Assembly: GCF_001577835.2 (NCBI RefSeq)
Contig: NC_029521.1
Location: forward strand, 17,638,470-17,702,469
Direction of reading: 5' to 3'
Source of the DNA: Coturnix japonica
Lineage: Eukaryota > Chordata > Aves > Galliformes > Phasianidae
Length of the DNA stretch: 64,000 nt
Below the pieces are notes generated by a model, which saw only the letters and a program-made list of their open reading frames with translations, searched no databases and was not told the DNA's origin. Below are positions 1-37,983 of this stretch, in pieces (the stretch's first letter is position 1; every line of letters starts with the position of its first letter). The position numbers and the translations under genes are program-made.

Positions 1-388
1 AAGAAAAGTAGCTGGGTTTTCTTCAGGTGAAGTTTTTTGCAATGTAGAGGAGCATATAAATTAGTTTTTGCTTTTGTTGTAGCCTTAGGATGTGAGACGT
101 GACCCACGGATTTGCGGTCGTGTGCCTTCTCAGTATTCTAGTGATGGCCTTAGTTCTTAGTGTGCACAGAATTGCAGTGAAGTATCTGGTAAAGCCAGCC
201 AGCCTGTCCCAGTTTCCTAATTGTTCTTCTACGTGCTATGAAATCTTTTAGAGAGTTGTTTAAACAACATCTACTGGAATGTCAATTTAATGAATGAAGC
301 GCATGCAGGATATAAGTTACTGAAATTAGTCTTTATATTACTGAAATTGTTGACTGTTCACAACTGATTTTCATTCTTATCATAACAG

Positions 389-3300
389 TTTGGATTTAGA
401 TGGAGACATGAGAAGGAAGTAATTTCAGGAAAAGGTAATGCTCCCTTTCTCTTTATATTACGTTTCACTGTGGTGATAGCTTTTATTGCTGCTTTTCAAC
501 ATAATTTTGATGACTGTATTTGACAATTTATACTAGTAAGTGTATCAGATGGTGAGAAATCAATGTAACATTTAACTTCCCTATTCTATTCTGTGTAGCT
601 CTAGTGTGCATACTAATCTACATAAGTAAAAGTTCTACATAAAGAAAAATTCTGCATAAAGAAAAATAACTCCCAGAGTAAACTGGTTCTGAAAGCTTCA
701 GTAAGAACTGTTATCATATCTTCCAGTCCCATCTCTAAATCAGTAACTTATTCTTGCTGATTCTCTATGGGAGCTCATTTCAGTGGTCCCCATTTCAGTG
801 CTGTGGGACATGAACTTTTCAAGTAACTGAACAAGCAAGTAAATTATATGAACATGGTGCTGTTCCTGTGGTAGGATGCTCACACACATGTGCAGTTTTC
901 AGCAGTCACACATGTGTGTGTGAGAAAAATGAATGCTGTGACCCTGTGGATTGGAAAAGATCAGTGAACAGATCCTTTCACTACATAAGTTAGAAATACC
1001 TCACTAGTTTAAAAGAGTTTTACATCACCTTTCCAAAGGTAGCGTTGCTCTCAGTATTGCAGATTGTGCTAACAGCTCCATTTTACGTGGTTTCATGCCT
1101 TCTGAAACACTTAAAAGATAAATGAGAAATGAATTATTTATGAATAATTTTGTTTCTTGCTGTGGGTGGGCTATTTTTGGCTGCGTCGTGCTCTTAATAC
1201 CTGGTTCTCCATACTGCAGGAGAAAGTGCCAAGTAGTATTGTAAGCTTTCTCATGAGATGGTCATGGGAAGCTGCCGCTCGCTGTGTGCTCGCAGCACTG
1301 AGCGGCGCTGCCTCCAGCCACGGGGGGGCACAAGAGCCCCGCGCTGCCTGGCGTGCCAGTGGAGTGGGCACTTCTGAAGGACGTGGCTGATGCCTTCCTC
1401 TGCTCTTCCCTAGAGTAAATTAAAGTGATAGAAATTGCTTTAATTGAAGTGTAGCAAGACGTTAATACCTTGCATTAACCTGATCAGCTGTGAATGGATG
1501 GTGATTCATATTTTAAAAAAGGAATGTGTGTTCTTGTTTTAGCTGGGACAGTAATAGTAATGCTGGGAACCATTTGGTTACAGTCTGTAGGGAATGTATG
1601 GTTAAGTTGTGTATGTTTTATTGCTTTGCTTTCTATGGCTTTCTCTGTAAGGTCATGGATAAATGATTCCGGGTGGTATGGGTGCCCGATAACCACACCT
1701 TACATAGTGTTAAACATATTTAATGTTTATGAATTTGAAGCTTATTGTGTGAGTGTTGTTTGGTTCAAGTGTTAGCAGTGCAAGTGGTTTTACGTTGCAG
1801 AACTGAAGTATCTGAGGACACTGGCAATCCATTAGTTAGAAGCTTAAGCAGAATGTTCCCAGGTTAATCTTTCACACGGTCCTGCTCGTGAGCCTATTAA
1901 TGTAGATCCTTCTTGCTAGCTCTGCAGACAAATTAGTGAATATATGAATCTCTATTAATGCAATGTAGGGAATTCAGTGATGTAAACAACACTGACTGTG
2001 TGTATACTGTTTTAAAATTAGTGTTGTATTTAATCTAATAAACCCAAGAATGTATTTCAAGCATGCTTTTTCACAGACTTGGATTTCTTTTTTTAAGTAT
2101 TGTTTTTCCTCTTCTTAAAAGTGCAGTGTTAATGACAAGTCATTAGAATACTAATTGCCGGGTTAACTTGTAGGTTAATAAAAATATGGGCATCTTCTTT
2201 GTGCGTTGAATAGTTTGAGGTCATTAGAAATGTGTGTCTAAATTGCAACTTCTCACCTATCGTGTTCAGCTAAGTAAGTAATCATGTAGGACATGCAGTA
2301 TATCTTAGTAATAGCCATTTGTTCAAATTCAATATTAGATTGTTTTTATTTTCCTGAGATCTTCCTTCCTCAGTGCAATGTAAAAGGCAATTCAAGTTGT
2401 TACTTCTTTGCAAACATGCAGTATTGGATGAGTGTGATTGCTTTGTTAGTGTTTCCTCAGATTTAGTTTTAGCTCTGGACATTTTTCTTTGAAAGAAAGC
2501 AAAAAGCAAAAGCTGAGCAAAACCAGAAACCCCAAACTTATTCACATTAATAACTGAACCATGTTTTTTTTATCTATCTTTATAAAGGTCATTTTTCTTG
2601 TGGAAATAAGCACTGTGATGGAGAAGAAGGCCTGAAGAGCTGGGAGGTGAATTTTGGTTATGTGGAACATGGTGAAAAGAGGAATGCACTTGTGAAATTG
2701 AGTAAGTATGACAAAGCTTACATATCCTTAAAAGTAACAAATATCGTACTCTTGAAAAGCTATGGAGTTAGAACCAGTGATAATGAGAATAGTTCATGCA
2801 AAGTGAAAAATATGCTTCAGAGTACAGATCCTTTTGTGAGATAAATATAGTATAATATAACGGTTTTGATTTGGTGAGAATGGCTACTATTTATGACAAA
2901 GTCGTTGAGCACCTCGTCATGTATAATTCTTAATGTTGTAAAATTAGAATAAATGATTATAAACTGTGTTGTATCCTAGCATGTCCAGTTTTAATGGACA
3001 GTGATGAATTGCAAGGAAAGTTTAATCATATTCATTGTTTAATCAATTATGTGGCTTAGAAGTTTATGGGGCATAGGAAGAGTAATGTTTTTGCACACTT
3101 CAGCTCAACTGATTTTATTTTTCATCATTACGTTTTCTTCCAAAAGTTTGGTTTTTGGGAGAAATTCTGATAAATTACTTCTTTTTTATTCATGCTTCTT
3201 GAGTGGGATTTTCTTATTCAGTATATTTTGCTGTTTTCTTTGGGTAATTAAACTTACAACAATTTACACAGTATTTCTGTGTAAAAGAGGCTTATGATGA

Positions 3301-6300
3301 TTTTTCTTTCGTGCACAAAACACTCCAGGGTGGCAACACTTGGTTGCAGGTGAAGCTTCAGTGTAAGTGTAGAACAATTTGATCTGTCCACAAAGATCCA
3401 TTAAATTTGATGTCTATACATAAGGAGCTCTGTTATTTTTTAAGAAGAATTGCCAGTGCTAAACCTGTAATTTTTCTCCAGGTTTAGTAAAATCGAAGGT
3501 TGTACTGTAAACATTTACTGTGCTATTTTTCTTAACCATGCCAACAATTACAGTGGAATTTGGTTTTGGTGGAAAATCTACTGAAACTGGAAAATAGTGT
3601 TGTATCTAGTTTTATATGTTTACTGTCAAGTTTTGTTAGTTGTGCTCACCAGATACGTGACTGTGGTGTTCTCATTCTCTTTTTTTCAGGACTATGTCCA
3701 GAGTGTTCTTACAAACTAAACTTTCATCACAGGTAATGAAGTATTTTGGAAATATGGGGGCTGAATTGTTAATAGATTCTGTTTTGGAGTACATATGAAG
3801 GCATTATCCTGTCACCAGTGAGAGTTAGGTACTTTTGTGCTAATAAAATTATGAAACTCAGCAGACAGGAGGAGTTCCCCAAAAAAGTTTCCTTGGGTTC
3901 CTTTCAGCCCCGTGGTTATTTTACTTTTCTGAAAGGTTTTGATGGCATGTTTAGATGTGTAAATCCCTGAAAGTTAATTAAGCTATTTTAAATGGTAGTT
4001 TATACTCAGTTTCCAGGTGTTGCTGTGTAAGTATATATTAAGAATGACAATTAAGCAACTGAGATTTGTTTATCTTGTTTCTCTTCTGAGCTAAAATAGT
4101 AAAACCACTTGAATGTAGTTAGGCATATTTTCTCTTTTTCAACTTCAAAGCAATACTTGACATAGAAATAATTTTCCTGACTTCTATGTGAGCAAACAGG
4201 AAAAAATGGTTTAGGTTCATACAGTAAGCCTGCATTTGTAATGTTGAAAAGAAAAATACCTGTGTTCCCGGTGTGTAGCGTGTTCTTAGCCTTGAGATTC
4301 TTCTACCTCAAATTTATTGCTACCTAGTATAAAGAAAAAAATTAAAAATCCATATTGCTTCTGTTTTTCTCTCTTCATACATACAACGTCACTCATTACA
4401 TAAAAAACAATCAATATGAATGTGAATTTGGTACATTATATGATTATTTGCTTTATTTAATGCTTGACTGCCAATTCACTGTTTTTCTTGTCTTCAACAT
4501 TGTCACATTAACAGCTTTAGTTATTCCTGTCCTTTATATTCAGCTGTGGGAGCTCTAATACTGTTACAGCAGTTTTCATTTTTATCTAATTTTTTAAAAA
4601 TGTAAATAATGATAAGTTTCATAATGTAAGTTTCAGGATTTGACTGAAGTTAATATCTAAGATTTATTGTTGCTTGAAGTGTGCATATACTAAAGGAGAT
4701 GTACCTTTTATTTATTTATTTTCTTTGAAGGAGGAAAGAGGTCAAAGCAAGCAAGAAAAGCAGCCCAGCCTTACGGAACTCTAAACAACCAAAAATTAAG
4801 AAGGCAAAATTGTCTCATTCAAAAAAAAAGAAGTCAAAAAAGAAGACACAGGGAGGTAAATTTAAATTTTAAACCTTGAATTTTGAAAACATTCTGGAAA
4901 AGTTGGTTTAATATTAATTTTACCATAGTTAGATAACATATGTAAATATGTAATTGTTTCCACACTGTAGAGCATAGGTCATCACAAAGGTAATTTTTTC
5001 TTTTATAATATAAGAAAAAAGATAAAATTCTTACATTATGTAGACAGGAAAAGCCCTGTGAAAAACATTCATTCTAACAATAAATTGTCCGAGTTTGAGG
5101 CATTTTATTAGATTGTACGTTGTCCAAGCATTGGAAGTTGTGTACCGTGAGCAGTTCTAAAGTATTGGGATTCCTTGAGACTTTGGAGTTGAAAGCCTTT
5201 TGGAAATGTAAGATAACCTTTTTGCACCACAGATCTTCGAGTAACTTATTTGAGCTCAAACAGATGACCTTTCAACTCATGAAAAAAAGTGTTTTTGCTT
5301 CAGTGTTTGCTTTCTTTTTTTGAATGTATGGTGTGTGTGTGGATGTGCAACATGTTGGTGTGTAATTTATTGTGATAGACGTATCCTTTGTAAACACTGT
5401 AAGATAAAAGATAAAACCAAGATAAGCTCACTGTTTTTTAAATGGTGTTTATTTCTAGATCAGGTTTCTTCAGAAGATTCAGATACCTCTGATAAAGGTA
5501 AAGTATTTGCATATCTGCTGAATCTTCTAATATTTGATAGGGTGGTAAGAAAACTGTTGAAAACAAGCAGAGAGATGGGTCAGTGTAATTACTTAGAACT
5601 CTTGGAAGAAATCTAATAGATTTTGAGAAAGAAATATTTTCAGTTTAAGCAAGAAGAAAATTCTGAGTGGATAATGGAATGAAAATAGTCATAAAAATGA
5701 GGGTCTATGCTGTTCCATGAAAGCGTAGAGGGTGCAACAATAGGTACATTGTACACAAATATGTGCTATGTAAAGAATGTATTTTTTTAATGTAATAACC
5801 ACTACTATTCCTTTCAAGGAACACCGCAATTAAGTGTCCAACTCAAAATGTTAATAGGAGAGCACTGGGAGAAGACACCATGCCAAATAAATTCTAGGCT
5901 TTAGGCAGAGTCTTTCGCAGCTACTGCCATTTCTGTCTCAGAGACCCATTGCACATAGATGTGCTGAGTCTCAGTGACTCCATAGGCAGGGATTATCTTC
6001 CCTGTATCTCAGTAATTCCAGTCTCTAGTTTCTTGTAAGATAATAAAATAAATAAATAAATAAGCCTCATCTTATGGACATCCTAATTCTTGCTGCAGAC
6101 TCTCTGGAAGGATCTGAGTGTTTCTGTAGATGCCCTGTTGTGTCATGTACTTTTGCCAGATGCAAGAAGACCCCAGAGCAGTTTTCTACTGACTCAAATC
6201 ATGCCAAAATTCTGTATAGAAAGTCTTACTGAAAGATTTTAATTTATTTATATTTTTTAAGTAAACAGATTTCTAATAATGAGATTTTAATTTTCTTTTC

Positions 6301-7354
6301 AGTCCTTCTGTTTAGCTATATGGAACAGTTAGGCACTAATTGATAGTTTCCTGCAATTTCACTGATACATTACAGTTAATGAAAGTTGTTCTTCAAGTAG
6401 AAAGTAAAGTCATTGATTCATTTAACATCACAAGTTTCTATACTGTAATGCAAATATATTGTAATTCTGGGTTTGTGATTATGAACCTTTAATTTTATGG
6501 ACAAAGTGCAGTGCAGCATTCTGACATGATTGTTGCTATGTTTGGGCAAAGTATCAGTTAATGATGTCTAAGAGTCATCTTGATGCTGTATTGAATAAGG
6601 TAGGCAATTGTTTTAGTTTTTATGTTTTGCAAAATGAAGTTTGTTATTTATTATCAGGGTTCCAATGAAATGTTTCTCCTAGCCAACAACTATTAAAAAA
6701 AGAAGTGATAAATTCTTTCAAAGTATATTAGTGAAGCACTCTGAATTTTTTTTAACAGATTCAGATAACAGCGATGCACAAGATGGTCCTTCAGATGCTG
6801 ATTTTTGGAAAGGTCCTCTACAAGAATCAGATGAAAAATCACGGTTAGTTTGAACAACCAATGAGCTTTTGTCTTGTAAACCATATTGTGTCCATTCAGA
6901 ACTGCAAAGGCAGAGACTTTTCCTGGGTGTTTTAATGATAGCCTGACATCTAAATTGCTTTAAATCTCCTATATATTGAGCCTAAGAATATTGTGGTTTT
7001 TGTTGTTTTGTTTGTTTTTTTTTTTTCAATTGGACATATATACAACACCAGGGGAGAAACCTTTTATCAGGCTACTACCTTACCATCTCTGTCTTGTCCT
7101 GTGCTTGCTGTCCTATTAACTAGTAAATCCTAACAGTCAACTCATTGCTGTTGCACAGAAAAAGAAATGTGAAGGGTATGGGAATGTAGCGAATAAGTAA
7201 AACTGATGTATACCAGGTACATATTCTAACCAGAAATCTGCTAAATTGTGTTATCTCCTAGGCAAAAATCAAAAGCAAAACTTTATTTGACATATTTCTA
7301 TTTTTTTACAGGGAGGAAGAGTTTGATGAATATTTTCAAGACTTGTTTCTCTGA
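389..7354 (+). CDS. FRA10AC1: FRA10AC1, 3' half (seven coding exons to the stop)
   Basis: Coding exons are 389-434, 2588-2701, 3690-3732, 4731-4855, 5459-5497, 6759-6843 and 7312-7354 (stop TGA 7352-7354). All have AG/GT borders and agreeing phases: 495 nt, 164 residues plus stop. The translation tracks the human protein as I remember it: FGFRWRHEKEVISGKG, then a CGNKHC cluster, SWEVNFGYVEHGEKRNALVKL, then LCPEC and LNFHHR. A Lys/Ser-rich stretch follows, then an acidic tail ending EEEFDEYFQDLFL. The paired cysteine clusters look like a zinc-binding unit, and the basic tract fits nuclear localisation. FRA10AC1 is a nuclear protein linked to pre-mRNA splicing; in human its 5' CGG repeat is the FRA10A fragile site, which would lie outside this window. 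The N-terminal half is off the left edge. The gene converges on PDE6C. Confidence 0.93.
435..2587 (+). other. FRA10AC1 intron
   Basis: This intron lies between the exon ending SGK and the exon starting with the Cys cluster. Bases 1-388 are the tail of the preceding intron. It is AT-rich and holds no recognisable exon or repeat family. A moderately GC-rich patch sits at about 1260-1385, and an imperfect CA/TG hairpin lies at 879-924. The short ORFs here look like chance. Confidence 0.7.
6042..6063. repeat. (AAAT)n simple repeat in FRA10AC1 intron
   Basis: A short run of AATA/AAAT units is preceded by TAATAAAA. It is simple sequence only. Confidence 0.8.
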
Positions 7355-8125
7355 AACTTGAAATTGACGTGGGTTGATTTTGTTGTTGTTGTTGTGAATT
7401 GTCAAGATGAGAGTCTGCAGATTCAGTTGTAAGTAGGGACCAAAGACCTCTTCCCGACAGCATGCCTTTTCTGCAGTCACTCCATATGGACCATCTGGGT
7501 GAATTATCTTTGCAGAAGGCTTCGGGGCTGAAAGCTTTTTTTTTTTCCTTTTTTTTGTTTTTTTGGTTTTTTTTGTTGTGGTAGGTTTGTGTACTCATGC
7601 AATATGAGAAATGAACTCGAGAAATAAGAGCTAAAGTTATGTGACATGCTAACGTAAAAGGAGGATGAATGTAGAAAAATGAGAACGTAGTTTATTCTCA
7701 GTGCGCCACAGAAAATGGCTGTTCTTTATTCTATCCCAAATTTCAGTTACTGCCAGATTTTTTAAGGAGCATCTTAGATGATTCTATTATTAGTTTAAAA
7801 ACATATACTTAAAAATATTTTATTTATAATTTATTGAACTGTAGTTAATAGCATTAAATGTATCAGTCATGTAGACTTTAATCTTAAGATATGAATCTGT
7901 GTGGTTTCAAATACTGTTAGAGAAATTCACTTTAGTCAAGCATGTATTTTGCTCGGACTTTCAGTAAACCATATCTGAAATGGCTCCGGTCTTCCTAAAA
8001 AAGTTACATTCGGTATGACCTTGGTTTAAATTTTAGTTATGATACGATGTGACTGTTAATTCCACTCGTTAATAAAAGTCAGAATCATCCTTGATGTTGT
8101 TGACATCTTTGATTTAATAAATAAA
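7355..8125 (+). other. FRA10AC1: FRA10AC1 3'UTR with poly(A) signals
   Basis: The untranslated region follows the stop at 7354. AATAAA hexamers occur at 8071-8076, 8116-8121 and 8120-8125, giving a 3'UTR of about 0.75 kb. A T-rich/GTT run at 7375-7396 and a poly-T run at 7537-7576 lie within it. The exact cleavage point is inferred. A weaker late hexamer lies near 8696. Confidence 0.6.
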
Positions 8126-10345
8126 TTATGTGGCTTGCTACTGGAGATGTACACGTGGCTTGTATGTTATCTGTGGTTTCTGATCTCCTTAGCATTGATT
8201 GAATGCTAATCCTTCTTTAAAGTGTAATCCTGAACATACAAGTAAAGAATGTATAGCGTTTGAGGAACGTACTGGATTCATCTTCATTTTCAAAGTTAGC
8301 GCAACACAAAACATCCCTTACGGTTTGTTTCTAAAGAAATATTCTGCATGTGAATAAGTACGGCAGACATGATGAAAATTACTTTGGATATAAACAACAA
8401 ACTTTTTTTAAATTAAGTGTTCATGTAAAACAAGCTGAGGAAAGTTAATGTTGTAGAAAATATATCTTTGTGAGTGCTTTCTACTGTAGATATCTTTATA
8501 GAAATTATTTATAAGTGTTTTTTTGGACAGTGTTACAACAGAGATGGTTGCAGTGTAAATATGAATATGTTACATGCGCTCTGTGTGTAGAGAGCTCTAT
8601 TTACAAGTATTTCTTACCATAATTACATTTTAAACAGTTTGTACTTACATAATAGATGACAGTACAAGGACATATTTAGGGTGTCCTTGAGCAACAAATA
8701 AATGTAGCCTTGCATGAAGGCTTATTTAGGTAAGAAGGTGGATTTAAAGGTTAATTCTCTGTCATCTTGCAAGCTTGGTTGAGATCCAAATCCAATCTGC
8801 AGCAATCTGCTTATATGTATGCAACTTGCCCAAGAGGGCTTTTGTTGAATGTGTTGCTACATTTGTTGCTGCAAGTATTGTATATGAAGTGTGAGTTCTG
8901 GGTGAACTAGCTCTGCTTTCAGTCTTCAAAATATGTTTATAAAATGGTACAGAATACATATTAAATACATCATTTAATACAGTATGAATAAAGTTACATG
9001 ATGAAACAACTTTGGAATAGCTTTCTTTTGTATCTACATTTAATACAGAAAATAATACATGATATTCAGTTTTATGTCTTAACCAAGTTTGCATAAAATA
9101 CTTGGCCCATTTGTAAATAAGGATGTAATAAGTGGGAAACTGTGTGGATACCTTTTCATTTTGAGTGATAGCTGTACAGAGTATCCATCTTTACAGCATT
9201 CTTAGAAATGTATATAGTATGACAAATCTTTCAGTCCTCCTTTCTCTTAATGCTGAGGGCTTTTCAGAGGAAAAAATTGAGTGTGTGATTCTGCTTTGTT
9301 TAATGTGGGGAGCAAAGCATTAGGATTGGGTCTCCCTGTAAAACCTGCATGTTACAGGAGTCATCTATGACCTCCAGATTCTCTTAGGTTTGGAATTGGT
9401 TCCACTGAATGCTCACATACATGTGTGATATAGTAGCCGTCTTCCTTCACCTGCAGAGGAGGTGGCTTCATGGGACCTGAATAGAAGGAATGGAGCAATC
9501 TCTGTCATGCTTTAGCAGCCAATGGTTTTTATAGGAAGACTGTTGTTTATGAAGGGCTAATTTGTGTACAGCCTGTCTGGTTGTAAAAATGTGAATTTTA
9601 ACGTGTTCTACTTGTGCTATTCTCTGCCTCCCCGGACTGAATTTGTGCCTTTCACTGGTTTTCAGATACTGTAATAGTCTGTTCATTTCACTGTATTTTA
9701 AAGAAGGTGTGTTGGGAGTACCTAAACTTTTTAAATGCATTATAATGTGGAACCTTCTGTAGATGTAGCTACATAGATACACGATGTTTGTAGTGCATCT
9801 TTTTAGATTCTTAAGAAGTACTCAGTTTGAGAACTGTGGGCAGAGGCATGGTGGGTGCAGGAGTGGCTTCTCCATCAATGGCTGCAATTTGCAGATTTAT
9901 GCACGGTAATTTTGAAAAAGACATCTGTGCATCATGGGCCTGCTTTTTATAGATGCAAGATAGGGTATTGTGTTTAGCTCTCCTGAAGTGATGAAATATT
10001 TGCTCCAAAACTGTATTTAGTACAAAGTATGATGGAAGAGGGCAGAATTCCAGATTAAGGAAATGCACATAATATAAAAACCTAAATATACAAGTTATTA
10101 AAATAGATAACTTTTTTTGATTGAGTCATACATGTTAGATTGCATTCAGTAATTTCGTATAAGATCTATCAAAATTATTTATATTTTTTTCTGGACAGTG
10201 TGCAGAAGTTACTTATTTTAATAAAGGTACTGTATGTAAATTGAGTGACATGAAAAAATTCTAGAGTGCACATTTATGTATTTTGCACCATTGCTTATTT
10301 TGTCTTCTGTCTTTTGATTTTTCAGTTTTTAATTATAACTGTTTC
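8126..10345. other. Intergenic region between the convergent FRA10AC1 and PDE6C
   Basis: This is AT-rich sequence between two convergent 3' ends. I see no exon with homology and no repeat family. The ORFs at 8762-9094, 9468-9782 and 9811-10068 on the minus strand lack any domain or splice support. Part of it may be extended 3'UTR of either gene. Confidence 0.55.
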
Positions 10346-10507
10346 TTTATTCCAGTAAAAATTATTTCCAACAAATGTCAAGTGTTTAAGAGGATTGTTA
10401 AGAGATTGATCTAGACTATTCTATGCAAAGCAGAAATCCACTGTGCTCCTTGAAGTTCTTTCTAGATGTCTTTTCTGTAGCAGAAACAGTGTCTTTGAGA
10501 CAAAGAA
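10346..10507 (-). terminator. PDE6C: PDE6C 3'UTR and candidate poly(A) signal
   Basis: Downstream of the stop, the minus strand reads AATAAA at 10346-10351 (TTTATT on +), giving a short 3'UTR of about 160 nt. This is the first canonical hexamer, but I cannot show that it is used. Confidence 0.4.
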
Positions 10508-34764
<24,257 letters not shown>

Positions 34765-35954
34765 TGTTGCTGGATTGTTCTTAGGATTTCTTTCAGAAAT
34801 TCATCACCATCAGAGCAGGAATGGCAGCAAGAAGTATTAACTTGGTCCTAGTAAGAAAATAGTACTTTGCACATACTGTACAAAGGCATAGTTGATTCAC
34901 CTTCCTCCGTGACTTCCAAGCCTTCTGAAACTCTTGAGATATGACAGAAGGCACTGGCTTAGTGTCTTCTTAGTGTGAGATCTTGGAGACTGCTAATTAA
35001 AGAGATGTCAGGACACTAAACCCCTAAGCATTCTTAGCTCGTAAATCCCAAAGGAGTCATTTTAGTATTTGAAACTAACCAAAGAATTCTTAGACTGTAT
35101 CAAATTGACTGAGATGTAGATGTTTTCATGTAAGTTTTCTCATTCATTTGCAGTAAGTATATTTAATTATACACCCAATATTTTCCATTGAAACTTAATT
35201 TCAGAAATTCCTCTTAGATACTTAGCCCACGTTGTACATGTGCATGTACACGTGTGTTTGTGACAGGTGCTTGAAGGGAGAAAAACAGAATGTTACAGGT
35301 TTCTTTAATTGCAAAATTTGGTTTTCCTTCAATAAGTCAAGAGGCAATTGAATTTATATTACTGAAAGTGAATAATTGTCAAGCTCGATGTGCAGAAAAT
35401 GCATCAACTTCAAATGACTTTGAAACAGTCCAAGCTTTGCCAAGTCATTTGCCCAGGTGATGATGAAGTAAAAGAACTAGAATATGCTTAAGTACAAACA
35501 GATATGATTTATATGTAAATGTATTCTTTCCAAATAATCCAAATAAAACAGTAAAGCCAGAAAATAGCTCCAATACAGAATTGAGTTCAAAATCCAAGAA
35601 AATTCTTAGTCCATAAGCACAAATGATCAGATAGGATCCTGCAAGCAATGTAATTTCTTGTGTGCCTTCTTCAGAAAAAGTGGGTGATCTTTGCTCTTTT
35701 AAGTGGCAGAAAAAATGGTAATAACTGACAGATGCTGCATGAAGAGGGAACCTTGAGGTTGGTTGTAGTTTTATGGTATGTTTGAAGTTTCCTACCATTG
35801 GGAGTTCACAATCACTCATGGAATTTCTGTAAAGGGAAGGTGCACAGAAGATGCAGTCAGGCTCTTTCTAGTGGGTCCCAGTGACAGAACAAAACCCAAT
35901 GTTCCATCAGTATATTTTGAAACACTTTCTTTGGAGGTGACAGTCACCAGGTAA

Positions 35955-36180
35955 GTCTCAGGTTGGATATTAGGAAAAGTTTCTTCTCTGAAAGAGTGGT
36001 CAGGTGCTGGCACAGGCTGCCCAGGGAGGTGATGCAGTCACTGTCTCTGGATGTGTTCAAGAAATGTTCACGCATGGTACTAAGAGACATGGTTTAGCAG
36101 TGGAATATTGATGGTAGGTGGATGGTTGGAGTAGGTGATCTTGGAGGCCTTTTCCAACCTTGGTGACTCTGAGTCTATGA
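35955..36180 (+). mobile_element. CR1 LINE fragment (3' end, sense)
   Basis: The sense CR1 tail is recognisable: GGTTGGATATTAGGAAAAGT, AAAGAGTGGTCAGGTGCTGG, GGCTGCCCAGGGAGGTGATG, GTGTTCAAGAAATGTTC, GGTGATCTTGGAGGCCTTTT and CCAACCTTGGTGACTCTGAG. It runs to the typical 3' end of the element. It lies about 1.2 kb upstream of the PDE6C start. Confidence 0.88.
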
Positions 36181-36190
36181 ACTGATGTAA

Positions 36191-36310
36191 GAGGTTGCCT
36201 GGTGAGGATTTGGACCCTCCCTCCTTGGATGTTTTCTAAAGCCATCTGGACATGGTTCTGGGCAACTTTCTCTAGGTGGCCTGGGTTAAACAGATTGCTT
36301 GGGCTAGCAG
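36191..36310 (+). mobile_element. Second CR1-like fragment, different subfamily
   Basis: The block GAGGATTTGGACCCTCCCTC, CTTGGATGTTTTCTAAAGCC, ATCTGGACATGGTTCTGGGC and AACTTTCTCTAGGTGGCCTG matches the equivalent 3' part of another CR1 subfamily. It follows the previous fragment directly in the same orientation and is more diverged. Confidence 0.7.
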
Positions 36311-37953
36311 AAGCTTTCAGCATAAACCATTTTGTGAACGGAAAAGGAATGTTGAAAAATGTTATTGACTTTAGGGGCTAACACCTGCAAGGCTACATGA
36401 GAAAACACACAAAGACACTGACACACATAAATGTTTTCGTTTTAAAAGTATTGATTTCTTTTCTGGTTTTCTAGAAGTCAACCTTTCGTAAGCTTTCCAT
36501 CATTTTATTATTGTGTGTACTCATCCTTTAAAATATAGAACACATTAGATTGCTTATCATGATTCCACCACATCTGAATCATAACTGATGATTTTTACAA
36601 ATGATAAATTACTCTATTTGTACTTTGAGTTGACAGGTGAAGATCATATTTTAGTTAGACTTTACTGCATGTGAGCTGATAAACCTTCCTTTGTAACACA
36701 GTATTTCAGATGTAGTTGAGCTGTAATGTAATCTTTCTTAAATAATCATCTCTTTGTTTTTTCCTCTTAATGAAGAATCACTCTTAGACTTGTGCTCTTA
36801 TTCTGTTAAGTGGTTGTGAAATGTCATGGAAAGAAGTATCAGAATCTGATAGAAGTTCTTAATGAAGTTTCTGTTTGGAAGATGGCTAAGCTGGCTTTTT
36901 TTAGTAATTGCTAAATTAAATCATGTTATGTTTCATAATGGACTCTATGTACATATTGAGTAATCTTTAATATTAAGAAAAACCAAGAAGTTGAACTGAG
37001 TTTTTAGAAATTAAAAACAGTTTGGCTTACATGTATGGAAGTCTTCATTTTGGAGTTAGGAAAATACTCCATACTGGTGCCTTTCCATTTTTCTCATATT
37101 AGTACTTCAGTGACTTTTGTAAATGAGGTCATTTAATCCTGTTGGAGCACTGTCATTCTAATAAGTTCAAAGTTTCTGTGCTGGAATAAGGCATTTGTTT
37201 TCTGCTCCACCTTCACAATTCTCATATTCCACAACGTTGAATATTATATTTTTAGTAAAGTACGTTCATACTTGTATTTGAGATTAATGTGAAAAAATGT
37301 TTAGTATAATTTTTTATATTTCTTGTGCTAAGGTCAATAATATTAGCTCTTAAGGAAATTCATTTTAATTTAGGGTCTGTTTTATGCATGAATACTTAAC
37401 GTTGGAAGCTAATCTTGCACAGTCATTTTCACTGAACATTTCAAGGCAAAATTAATATGCATTTGGCCTTGACCTTTGTCCATGCTGAGGTGGTTTCAGT
37501 TTAAAACATAATGGTGTTATATTTTTGCAAATTAATTATAGAGAATACTGACAGCATATCTACTTTGTGATTTTAATATATGTGCTGTCATTTTCCTTTG
37601 ATGTTCACATTCACTACAGAAATCAAAACTATTTATGGAGTAGTTCTTAGTAGTAGACCATTGCTGAGCCCTTGTGATACATGGAAACTCCTAAGAAGGA
37701 TAACTGGTAGACACGTTATTTAAATAGAAGCAAGCAGCACGTAAAAGTCTAAGGTATTTATAAGGTTTCCCAGTTCACCTCAGTGTTTGCATCTCAGTGT
37801 ATCTGTCCATCTTTATAGCAGTTACTATGGTTAATTCAGTTAAGATTTTCAGAAGAAATACAGATCAGATGTGTTTATTTCAGTTGCATGAATTTCTGTG
37901 TGGATGATTTTGTGGCCATTACTGCCATATAGGAGAATATACAGTTCAGAAAT

Positions 37954-37983
37954 ATTTATTTATTTATTTATTTATTTATTTTT
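37954..37983. repeat. (TATT)n microsatellite
   Basis: About seven uninterrupted TTTA/TATT units run into TTTCCTG. It is a simple repeat, likely length-polymorphic. Confidence 0.9.

Noticed and set aside
35233-35250. TGTACATG-TG-CATGTACA palindrome about 470 bp upstream of the PDE6C start
   Set aside because: Too short and TG/CA-rich to separate from simple-sequence chance; no supporting promoter context.
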